The translations under genes and the position numbers were made by a program. Below are positions 26,916 to 35,400 of a stretch of DNA of 64,000 nt, in pieces. The stretch is from NCBI GenBank assembly GCA_038322995.1, contig JBBQGM010000004.1, forward strand, positions 49,988 through 113,987. The letters are read 5' to 3'. Each line of letters starts with the position of its first letter. Position 1 is the stretch's first letter. This stretch comes from QHXQ01 sp038322995. GTDB lineage: Bacteria > Acidobacteriota > Blastocatellia > Pyrinomonadales > Pyrinomonadaceae. Below the pieces are notes generated by a model. It was not told the DNA's origin. It made no database searches and saw only the letters and a program-made list of their open reading frames with translations.

Positions 26916-28102
26916 GCGGCGCGGCGGCTAACGGCCCGGCAGCGCGGGCGCGGCCCGAAGTTGAATTATTGTTGTGTTGTGCGCGTGCGCGCGTGGATGC
27001 GGCGCAGACGGCCCGCATCCACGCGCTGGTCGCGGGTGCGTTGGACTGGACTTATCTCATACAACTGGCCGACCGACATGGGTTGCAGCCGCTACTCTAC
27101 TGGCATCTCAACGCGACTTGCGGGGAAATTGTGCCCACCGCCCACCTGAGTCGTTTGCGTGATGCCTTCCGGCGCGTCTCGGCTCTCAATATCTTTCTCA
27201 CGCGCGAACTGCAACGATTGCTGACACTGTTCACGGCGCAAGGCATTGAAGCCATACCTTATAAAGGGCCGGCGCTGGCGGCCGAAATTTATGGCAACAT
27301 CGCGCTCCGGCAGTTCAGCGATCTCGACATCCTCGTGCGCCCCGGCGCGGTGCCCCGGGCCCGCGACATACTCTTAACCGAAGGCTATGCGCCGCTGCCG
27401 GCGCTCAATGACGCGCAGCAGGCTGTGTTGTTGCGGACGCAATGCAACCTGCCGTTCACGCGCGAGCGCAAACGGCTGGTTGTAGAGTTGCACTGGGCTG
27501 TAAGCGCGCGGCTATTCGCGCAACCGTTCGAACCGAACGATCTCTGGGCGCGGCTCAAGCACGGCCTGCTCGATGGTAGCGAGATCAATCGGCCCGCGCC
27601 GGAAGACCTCTTGCTCGCGCTGTGTGTGCATGGCTCTAAACATCTGTGGGAGCGGCTCGCCTGGGTGTGCGACATCGCGGGGCTGATTGAGTCACGCCCC
27701 GATTTGCAATGGGCCACGCTCATCGCGCGTGCGCGGGCGAGCGGCAGCGAGCGCATGCTCTTGCTCGGTTTGCTCTTGGCCGCTGAACTGATAGGCGCAA
27801 AATTACCGGCAATAGTCGAACAAGCGCTAAAGACCGATCCCCTTGTTGCCGCCTTGGCTGCTGGAATTGTGCGTGATCTGTTCACCCCTGAATTAACACC
27901 CAGCGGACTCGGCGGCTATTTTCGCTTTCAACTAAAGGCCCGCCGCCGCCTGCGCGACAAAGTCAACTATCTGCGCTTCATCATCACGCCGACGGAGGAA
28001 GATTTAGCCCAAGTGAGGCTGCCCGCGTCATTTAACTTTATCTACTATCTTATCCGCCCGCTCCGCATGATCAAGACCGGAGGCCCCGGTCATTTTCACT
28101 GA
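26912..28102 (+). CDS. NTP_transf_5-like nucleotidyltransferase
   Basis: This 396-residue protein has the minimal nucleotidyltransferase core YKGPALAAEIYGN followed by ALRQFSDLDILV, in which Asp137 and Asp139 are the metal ligands. A helical C-terminal half includes ALCVHGSKHLWERLAWVCDIA. Members of this family occur beside HPr-kinase-like, PqqD-like and B2 genes in lasso-peptide-type clusters (for example the paeninodin type). All three partners are found within the next 10 kb. A role in modifying the peptide or its phosphate is inference. Confidence 0.82.
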   Translation: MSGAAANGPAARARPEVELLLCCARARVDAAQTARIHALVAGALDWTYLIQLADRHGLQPLLYWHLNATCGEIVPTAHLSRLRDAFRRVSALNIFLTRELQRLLTLFTAQGIEAIPYKGPALAAEIYGNIALRQFSDLDILVRPGAVPRARDILLTEGYAPLPALNDAQQAVLLRTQCNLPFTRERKRLVVELHWAVSARLFAQPFEPNDLWARLKHGLLDGSEINRPAPEDLLLALCVHGSKHLWERLAWVCDIAGLIESRPDLQWATLIARARASGSERMLLLGLLLAAELIGAKLPAIVEQALKTDPLVAALAAGIVRDLFTPELTPSGLGGYFRFQLKARRRLRDKVNYLRFIITPTEEDLAQVRLPASFNFIYYLIRPLRMIKTGGPGHFH

Positions 28103-28404
28103 ACAATGCCGAAACTAGCAACCCTGCTAGATTGCTGCGTGGGTAGCAAATATGTTACTTTCATGCATCTTAATATCCCCCCGCAAGCTCAAGCCGGGCT
28201 TGTGTTTTAGGCGAAAATTTATCATTGCTGCAAGACTCAGGAGAAATTGGCCGTTCCATTTCTTAGCCGGGCGACTTGAATGCCTTGAGCTAACACGGTT
28301 GCAACCATTTTTCAGTCTTGCTCAGCGAATCGTTATCATAAACCGGGCTGTTTAGTGTGCGCGGCATGATAAAGGTCTGGAATCAGCTCAAGAGGTAGGT
28401 TAGA
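28103..28404. other. Intergenic region before the STN-domain gene
   Basis: About 300 bases contain no convincing gene. A 67-codon open frame across 28152-28355 lacks a ribosome-binding site and resembles no protein. A GAGGTAGG ribosome-binding site for the next gene is at its end. The promoter of the peptide locus is presumably here, but I could not find clear -35/-10 boxes. Confidence 0.4.
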
Positions 28405-29349
28405 ATGCTGAAGATGTGTACACGGTGGCAGTTGGTGTTCTTGTTGGGGACGATGGTGGCTCTCTTTATGCCGGCGACCAGCAGGGCACAACGGCGGCGC
28501 ACGAGCGCGCCGCGCACGCAGACAGCCGCGCCGACACAACCACCGACGCAGGCAAAACCAGGTGGTACGCCCGCAGTGATGCCGCCGCAAGCGCCAGTTA
28601 CGAGCCAGAAAACAGCACCCGCAGTCGTCCCGGCTGCGGCGCAAAAAAACACCAAAGGAACCTGGCGGCTTAAGGTCGCAAATGCATCGCCGCGTTTACT
28701 CAGTTTGAAGTCTGACCGTGCGCTGGTCGCTGACATCGCGGCTGAGTTAGGCCGCAAACTCGATGTACCCATCATACTCAGCCCGATTATGGCCAAAGCG
28801 CGCGTGACACTGGAGTTCACAGGCACGCCACTTGAAGGCGCACTGCGGATGATCGCGCCGGTGCCCTATGTCGATTATGAAGTGAGCGGTGATGGTAGTC
28901 TGCCGCCAAAGATTATCGCGCTCTACCTTTATGGTTTGAATGAGCCGCCGCCAGCGGAATCGGCTGCTGTGCGGGGCGACTCGGAAGCGCTCCTAATTGA
29001 AGGGAACACCGAAGATGGCACTGAGGCCGAATCAGAAAAGGATAAACAAGAGAAAGCATTGAACGTTAAGGTTGAGCGCTATCAAGTGACCGTGCATGCG
29101 CGCAAGCAGCCCTTAACCGCCATTCTCTTTGAAATCGCCAATAAGGTTGACATTCCGTTCGAGATGAAATATGACTCTAATGAAATTGTGGATATCGATT
29201 TAACAAACGCCACAATGGAGCAGGTGGTGCATACGCTGTCGCCAAACATACGTCTGTACCAGCGCACCGACTTGCAAACCTTTGAAACTAGACCGTTGCG
29301 CATCGTGCTGGCCATGCCAGCCAGTGCTCAGGGTCCTAATAAAATGTGA
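28405..29349 (+). CDS. Secreted protein with two secretin/TonB short N-terminal-like domains
   Basis: This 314-residue exported protein has a signal peptide ending near SRAQ (residue 30) and a Pro/Ala/Thr linker. An STN-like segment follows (LVADIAAELGRKLDVPIILSP ... LEFTGTPLEGALRMI). After an acidic linker there is a second copy (KQPLTAILFEIANKVDIPF ... DLTNATMEQVVHTL). STN domains normally sit at the periplasmic start of secretins or TonB-dependent receptors, yet no barrel follows here. Its stop is 13 bases before the first peptide frame, so it is probably co-transcribed with the peptides. Confidence 0.65.
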   Translation: MLKMCTRWQLVFLLGTMVALFMPATSRAQRRRTSAPRTQTAAPTQPPTQAKPGGTPAVMPPQAPVTSQKTAPAVVPAAAQKNTKGTWRLKVANASPRLLSLKSDRALVADIAAELGRKLDVPIILSPIMAKARVTLEFTGTPLEGALRMIAPVPYVDYEVSGDGSLPPKIIALYLYGLNEPPPAESAAVRGDSEALLIEGNTEDGTEAESEKDKQEKALNVKVERYQVTVHARKQPLTAILFEIANKVDIPFEMKYDSNEIVDIDLTNATMEQVVHTLSPNIRLYQRTDLQTFETRPLRIVLAMPASAQGPNKM

Positions 29350-29362
29350 TGCGGTAGGAGGC

Positions 29363-29602
29363 TTGAACCCGCAGCCATCTCCAGCTAACAACGAGCAATT
29401 TGCCGAGCGCAATGAGCCGCACGAACAGAAGGCACCCGCAGGGCAGGCACCGGAGCAATCACGGTTTAGCTAACTTACGAAGTCGGTTTCTGTAGATGTA
29501 ATCGAAGCCAACAACTTCTTTCAAGCACCGACCATTGCAGCTTCAACTACATTAATGGACTGGTTCGGCGCACTACTATCAATGAGGAGACAGCAGCCTT
29601 GA
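29363..29602 (+). pseudogene. RiPP-precursor-like peptide 1, interrupted by in-frame TAA
   Basis: A TTG at 29363 with GTAGGAG just upstream opens a frame that reads 36 codons (NPQPSPANNEQFAERNEPHE...) to a TAA at 29471-29473. The same frame then continues, without shift, to a TGA at 29600-29602. The second part (VDVIEANNFFQAPTI) is clearly homologous to the end of peptide 2 (VDVLEATTFFQAPTI), and the first part resembles its N-terminus (NEQF...NE..AP.Q). So this is a second copy of the same peptide broken by one stop codon. The TGA overlaps the TTG start of peptide 2 (TTGA). Confidence 0.65.
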
Positions 29603-29784
29603 AGACACAAAACAACAACCCTTTCAACGAGCAGTTCAGCGCACAGCCCGAACATAACGAACAGGCACCTACGCAGCCTGTGGAGAAGAGGCCATTTGTC
29701 GAGCCGCTGGTCTCAGTGCCGGTGGATGTGCTGGAGGCTACAACCTTCTTCCAAGCCCCGACCATTGAAACATCTACTGTCTAA
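29599..29784 (+). CDS. Candidate RiPP precursor peptide 2, lasso-leader-like
   Basis: This 61-residue peptide starts at a TTG with AGGAG nine bases upstream. The N-terminal half is Asn/Gln/Glu/Pro-rich. Residues 30-38 (KRPFVEPLV) resemble the F/Y-x-x-P-x-L/V motif that PqqD-like proteins bind in lasso-type leaders. The end is LEATTFFQAPTIETSTV, with Ser/Thr near the C-terminus. A homologous but interrupted copy lies immediately upstream. Position before HPr-kinase-like, radical SAM and PqqD genes supports a precursor role. It lacks the usual Gly at a lasso core start, so a different end product is likely. Confidence 0.6.
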   Translation: MKTQNNNPFNEQFSAQPEHNEQAPTQPVEKRPFVEPLVSVPVDVLEATTFFQAPTIETSTV

Positions 29785-29901
29785 CAAGCAACGTGCGGCA
29801 CTCCTGTGTGGTTTGCAACTGACCATACGCCCGCTTAGTTTGTCTAACCCGCAACCTGCTGCACGGCGCTGATTAGTCACTACATCATCGCAGGGCGTCT
29901 G

Positions 29902-30858
29902 TTGCGCGTGGCAGTGCAAGGTGATTGGGCAGCGCAGTGGGTTGCGGATTTTCTTAAGGGCTTTCATCTCAGCCCAACTGTCGCCCCATTTCTTGCCACG
30001 GCCGCTATGACGCTCAATGTCGGCCGCGCTGTGCCACCTGTCGTCCCATCCGGACTGCAAACGTTCGCCATCAATCACGGCGTTTGTCATACGGATGGGA
30101 CGCGCTATTTTCTGTCCGTGGATGAGTCGTTGGTGGTGCTTGATGCGCCGCCGACCCGCCAGGTTGAAGTCTGGTTCGGCCTAACGCCGCATGCGCGGCA
30201 TCCCATCGCACTGGTCAATGCCTTCTCTTACGGGTTGCAGGCGGCGTTGCGGCGCGCGGGTGTCTATGATGTGCATGCGGCGGGCGCACTCGATCCGGTG
30301 TCCGGTGCAGGCGCGCTCTTTGTCGGGGCGTCCGGCAGTGGCAAGACTACGCTTACACTACGACTGATGGAAAGTGGCTGGCGCTACGTATCAGACGATA
30401 TGGTGGTGTTGCGTGAGACACCGGGTGGAATCGAAGCCGAGGGGTTGCGCCGGCTGTTCGCCGTGGCTGCGACATCAATTATTGCGCGGAGCGGGTGGCG
30501 TTTGCGCGCGGCGTTGGGCGCGCCGGTCGCCTCCGATCCGTCCAAGCGCAGGCTTGAGCCGGAAGCGGCTTTCCCCGACAGCCGGGCCGCCATTTGTCGG
30601 CCGCAGGCGCTCTTTTTCCCGCGCGTGACCGACGCAGTCGAGACGACGATTGTCGCTATGCCGGCGCGAATGGGGATGCAGCAATTGTTGCGGCATTGCC
30701 CTTGGGCCACGTATGACGCGCAGAGCGCACCGGATTATCTGCGCGTTTTGGCCCGTCTGGCCAATCAGTGTCGCGCTTACGAATTGCACGCCGGGCGCGA
30801 TCTGCTGTTAGCGCCAGAGCGCACTGCCGACTTGCTCGCACCGTATATGAAAGAGTAA
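29902..30858 (+). CDS. HPr-kinase-related protein
   Basis: This 318-residue protein probably starts at a TTG at 29902. The C-terminal kinase-like domain has a P-loop (GASGSGKT, residues 142-149) and WRYVSDDMVVL, matching the catalytic Asp-Asp region of HPr kinase. The N-terminal 130 residues replace the usual HprK N-domain. Such HprK-related kinases accompany PqqD-like proteins, and in the paeninodin lasso cluster one phosphorylates a C-terminal Ser of the precursor. Here Ser/Thr near the end of peptide 2 could be the target, which is inference. Confidence 0.8.
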   Translation: MRVAVQGDWAAQWVADFLKGFHLSPTVAPFLATAAMTLNVGRAVPPVVPSGLQTFAINHGVCHTDGTRYFLSVDESLVVLDAPPTRQVEVWFGLTPHARHPIALVNAFSYGLQAALRRAGVYDVHAAGALDPVSGAGALFVGASGSGKTTLTLRLMESGWRYVSDDMVVLRETPGGIEAEGLRRLFAVAATSIIARSGWRLRAALGAPVASDPSKRRLEPEAAFPDSRAAICRPQALFFPRVTDAVETTIVAMPARMGMQQLLRHCPWATYDAQSAPDYLRVLARLANQCRAYELHAGRDLLLAPERTADLLAPYMKE

Positions 30859-30867
30859 AAGTTTTAC

Positions 30868-31962
30868 GTGCCGACACCTACCAAATTAGCCCGACGCGCG
30901 GCCGATCCGGTTCGTCTCACAGTTGAACTGACGAACATCTGCAATTTACATTGCAGCTATTGCATGCGCGACGAGGATGCGCTCTATCATACCAAGGCCA
31001 ATTTCTTCCCGGCTGAACTGCTGGGCAGCATCATCCGACAGGCGCGCACCACTTATCAGATCGATTACGTTACCTTTACCGGTGGCGAGGTTACGCTGCA
31101 TCCGCACTTCGCGGAGTTGATTGCGCAGGTCGCGGCCGCAGGGATGCAATTTGGTTTCGTCACCAACGGTTGGCACTTCGACCGCGTCTATCCGGCACTT
31201 TTGGCGCACAAGGCCGCCGTGCGACTCGTGGCTTTCAGCATCGACGGCGCAACGCGCGCGGCGCACGACCACTGGCGCGGCGCAGGTTCGTTCGACCGCG
31301 TGATCCGCGCCGTCACACGTTGCCACATGCAAGGCATCCCGTTCGTCTTCAAGGTCGGCATCCGCCGCGACACGGTCGCACAACTCGAAGCCGTCGCGTT
31401 GCTGGCTGCGCGCCTCGGTGCGGCCGCGCTGCACTTCTCGCACCTGCTGCCGACATCCGCCAGTGTAGAAGCTGAGTCTGCGTTGAGCCTCGCGGAACAA
31501 CGCCACGCAGAGCAAGAGATAGGCGCGTTGGCCGGCATCCTGAAATTGCCTATCGGCATGGCCGTCGGTTATTATGACATTAATCCCGGCGTGCCTTGTT
31601 CGCCGCTCAAGGGCACAAGTTGTAATGTGGACTGGCGCGGCCGGCTCACGCTCTGCTGTAATCTGGCCGGCTATCGCAACGCCGACTCTGAGCCGGACGT
31701 GATCGCCGATCTAACCCGCGAGGAGTTTGCCCTGGCCTACACGCGGCTGCGGGCGGTTGCTAGGACGCAGGTCGAGCGCCGCCGCCGCGCGCTGGCGGCC
31801 CAAGCTGAGCGCGGCGACGAGCCCGATCTCTACACTGGCTCGCCCTGTCTATTTTGCCTGCAAAGTTTCGGCAAGATTCCGTGGCGCAATGCGCAGAAGG
31901 GCGGGGAGTCTGCCGCGAGCCAACGCGCTCTGCAGGTCTTGTCTGCGCCGACTATCAACTGA
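30868..31962 (+). CDS. Radical SAM protein with SPASM-like C-terminal cysteines
   Basis: This 364-residue enzyme starts 10 bases after the kinase stop, at a GTG. It has the CNLHCSYC cluster motif (Cys25, Cys29, Cys32) and TFTGGEVTLHP for SAM binding. A second set of cysteines (244, 252, 263, 264, 327, 330) is arranged like an auxiliary Fe-S (SPASM/twitch) domain. Radical SAM/SPASM enzymes beside PqqD-like proteins modify ribosomal peptides by crosslinks, epimerisation or related chemistry. The PqqD gene follows after 17 bases, supporting peptide modification. The reaction cannot be told from sequence. Confidence 0.85.
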   Translation: MPTPTKLARRAADPVRLTVELTNICNLHCSYCMRDEDALYHTKANFFPAELLGSIIRQARTTYQIDYVTFTGGEVTLHPHFAELIAQVAAAGMQFGFVTNGWHFDRVYPALLAHKAAVRLVAFSIDGATRAAHDHWRGAGSFDRVIRAVTRCHMQGIPFVFKVGIRRDTVAQLEAVALLAARLGAAALHFSHLLPTSASVEAESALSLAEQRHAEQEIGALAGILKLPIGMAVGYYDINPGVPCSPLKGTSCNVDWRGRLTLCCNLAGYRNADSEPDVIADLTREEFALAYTRLRAVARTQVERRRRALAAQAERGDEPDLYTGSPCLFCLQSFGKIPWRNAQKGGESAASQRALQVLSAPTIN

Positions 31963-31979
31963 ATTGGATTAATCGCTGT

Positions 31980-32255
31980 ATGATGGAGAGCACTCCGCGC
32001 CCACACGATCACGTCGTCTACACAGAGTTCGACGGCCGCGAAGCCGTCCTCGTTGATCTCAACACCAAGCGTTACTATACGCTCAACGAAACGGCGATGC
32101 TCGTCTGGCGCAGCCTTGAACGCGGCCGCACAAAAAACGAGATCGTGCGCGAAATGACCGATGCTTACGATGTGACGGCCGAGCATGCTGCCACCTCTGT
32201 CGAACGCTTGCTCGTATCGCTTGCGGCGCACAGACTGCTGCACCCTGATGCCTGA
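31980..32255 (+). CDS. PqqD-like peptide recognition protein
   Basis: This 91-residue protein has the PqqD/RRE pattern: EAVLVDLNTKRYYTLNETAMLVW, then GRTKNEIVREMTDAYDV and a helical end. PqqD-like proteins bind leader peptides and hand them to radical SAM enzymes, and act as B1 in lasso systems. Two adjacent ATG codons (31980, 31983) could start it. It directly follows the radical SAM gene. Confidence 0.88.
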   Translation: MMESTPRPHDHVVYTEFDGREAVLVDLNTKRYYTLNETAMLVWRSLERGRTKNEIVREMTDAYDVTAEHAATSVERLLVSLAAHRLLHPDA

Positions 32256-32479
32256 GCCTGCCAGAATAAGTTTCTAGGAATTAAGCCCACATAGTTAGGC
32301 GTTTGCTTGTGCGGGTGCGTGGGGGGAGGTGATTTGCGACATCTTGGCCGGCTGTTGACAGTCGAAGGACGCACATCGGCGCGTATTTCAGTCGCTGTTC
32401 GGTGCAAGGTCAGACTTAATCGCCTCTAACAGTTTCAGCGTCAGACACCATCCCAAGGTCATCAGAGAAAGGTTCAATT

Positions 32480-35400
32480 ATGCGTTATTCGTTCGGCCGT
32501 AAGCGGCGGGGCATCTCGGCCCGGCGTAAGGCACTCATCCTCCTGCCGGTCTGCGCACTAGCCTTCATGCTCGTCGCCGCCGGTCTGATGCCGGCCTCGT
32601 TGCGCATCGCCAACGCAGACACCACTGCGCAGACGCTACCGTTTAGCCAGAACTGGACGAATACGGGCCTAATCACGACGAGCAACGACTGGTCGGGCGT
32701 GCCGGGTATTATCGGTTATCGCGGCGACGCCTTGACCGGCGCGACCGGCGTCGATCCGCAGACGGTCGTGGCGGATGGCTCTGGGACACCGGTCAACGTC
32801 ATCGCCAATCAGACCAACCCGAACACGAACGCTACCGGCGGCATCGCCGAGTTCGAGCAGACGCAGCAGGCCGCGCCCGCCAATACGAATCCGGTCGTTG
32901 CCTTCCAGGGGTCGGGCACGGCCCGCGCGCCGCATATCGTCATCACGCTCAACACGACCGGCCAGACGAACATCAACATCAGCTATAACCTGCGTGATGT
33001 GGACTGCGCGGCTGATAATGCCGTCCAACCCGTCGCGCTGCAATATCGCGTCGGCATGACCGGCAACTACACGAATATCCCGGCCGCTTTCGTCGCCGAT
33101 GCGAGTACCGGGCCAAGCCTGTGTACGCAGGTCACGCCGGTCAGCGTGACGCTGCCTGCGGCCATTGAGAATCAGCCGGTCGTACAACTGCGCGTCATCA
33201 CCGCCGACGCCGGCGGCAGCGACGAGTGGATTGGCGTTGACGACATCAACATCACTTCGGGTGGGGTTGCACAGCCCGCGCTGTCGATCAACGACGTGAC
33301 GCAGGCCGAGGGCAACAGCGGCATGACCGCCTTCACCTTCACTGTCAATCTTTCTCCGGCGAGCACGCAGACCGTGACGGTCAACTACGCCACGGCCGAC
33401 GGCACGACCAACCCCGCCACCGGCGGCGCGGCCTGCGGGGGCAGTGTGGACTACATCTCGGCCTCCGGTTCGCTGACGTTCAACCCAAACGTCACATCTC
33501 AGCCCGTCACTGTGCAAGTCTGCGGCGACACGACGACCGAGCCGAACGAAACTTTCTTCGTCAACCTGTCGGGGGCGAATAACGCGGCGATCAGCGACTC
33601 GCAAGGCGTCGGCACGATCACTAACGACGATATTGTAAGCATTGCCATCCACGATATTCAGGGCAGCGGCACGACCTCGCCCTTCGTCAATCAAACTGTC
33701 AGCACGACGGGCATCGTCACGGGGCTGCGCAGCAACGGCTTCTTCATCCAGACGCCCGACGCGCAGGCGGACGCCGATCCGAACACCTCCGAAGGCATCC
33801 TCGTCTTCACGTCGGGCGCACCGCCCGCTGCCGCCGCCATCGGAAACAATGTGACAGTGACCGGCACTATCGTTGAGTTCATTCCGTCGACCGATCCGAG
33901 TAGCCCCTCGGAGACGGAGTTCAATAACACCGGTCTGAGCGTCTCGCTAAACTCAACCGGCAATCCATTGCCTGCGGCGATCACGCTCACAGCGGCCGAC
34001 ACGCTCGTTAACGATATCAACAACCTTGAGCGGTTCGAGGGCATGCGCGTCAAGGTTAATTCGCTGACCGCGATTTCGCCGACACAGGGAACTGTCAACG
34101 AGCCAAATGCAACCTCAGCCACGAATGGCGTCTTCTACGGTGTTATCACTGGTATCGCCCGCCCGTTCCGCGAACCGGGCATACAGGTGCCCGATCCCGT
34201 GCCGACGCCTTCGCCGTCGGGTACGCCGCCGCCCAACGTGCCGCGCTTCGACGCGAACCCAGAGCGGCTGCGTGTGGACTCTGACGCACAGCCGGGCGCG
34301 ACCGCGCTCGAAGTCTCGACCGGCGCGGTCATCACCAATATCATCGGGCCGCTCGATTATGTCTTCCGTAGTTACACGATCCTACCGGACGCGGCCACGC
34401 CGCCGGGTCTCTCCGGCGTCACCAGTGGCATCCCTGTGCCTAAACCGCTAGTCAATGAGCTGACCGTCGCCTCGTTCAACATGCAGCGTTTCTACGATAC
34501 AACCGACGATCCCGGCACGTCCGACGTGGTATTGACCCCGACTGCTTTCAACAACCGGCTCAACAAGGCGTCGCTCGCGATTCGCAATGTGATGCGTACG
34601 CCCGACGTGATCGGCGTCGAAGAAATGGAGAATCTGACGACGTTACAAGCAGTCGCCACCAAAGTGAATAACGATGCCGTCGCGGCTGGCGATCCGAACC
34701 CGAATTATCAAGCCTTTCTGTCGGAAGGCAACGACATCGGCGGGATTGACGTGGGCTTCTTAGTCAAGACAGCGCGCATCAGTGTCATTGATGTGACGCA
34801 GTTCGGCCTATCAACGACGTACATTGATCCAACCACCGGCTCGCCCGCATTGCTCAACGACCGCCCGCCGCTTGTCATGCGCGCGACTGCGCCCGCACCC
34901 AACGGGCCTTACGCCTTCACCGTCATCGTCAATCACTTGCGCTCGCTGTCCGGTGCGGATACAGCGGACGCGAACGGCAATCGCATCCGCGTCAAGCGGC
35001 GTGCGCAGGCCGAATATTTGGCGAACCTGATTCAAGCGCGCCAAGTCGCCGACCCATCTGAGCGCATCATCTCGGTCGGCGATTACAATGCGTTCCAGTT
35101 CAATGACGGCCTCGTTGACGTGATTGGTACGATCAAGGGGACGCCCACGCCGCCGGATCAAGTGGTCTATGCCAGCAGCGATCTGGTCAACCCGGACCTG
35201 ACCGACTTGATCGAAACGTTGCCCGCCGACCAGCGGTACTCGTTCACCTTCGATGGCAACGCGCAGACGCTCGACCACGAGTTGGTCAACCCGAATATGC
35301 TGCAAAGCTTTACGCGGCTCTTCTACGGGCGCAATAACGGCGACTATCCCGATTCCTATCGCAACGATCCGAACCGGCCCGAACGCATCTCCGACCACGA

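Noticed and set aside
28152..28355. 67-codon open frame in the intergenic gap before the STN gene
   Set aside because: No ribosome-binding site and no protein-like pattern; treated as non-coding.
32669..33694. 341-codon open frame antisense to the secreted nuclease
   Set aside because: Arg/Asp-rich shadow of a well-supported coding frame; no start signal and no recognisable domain.
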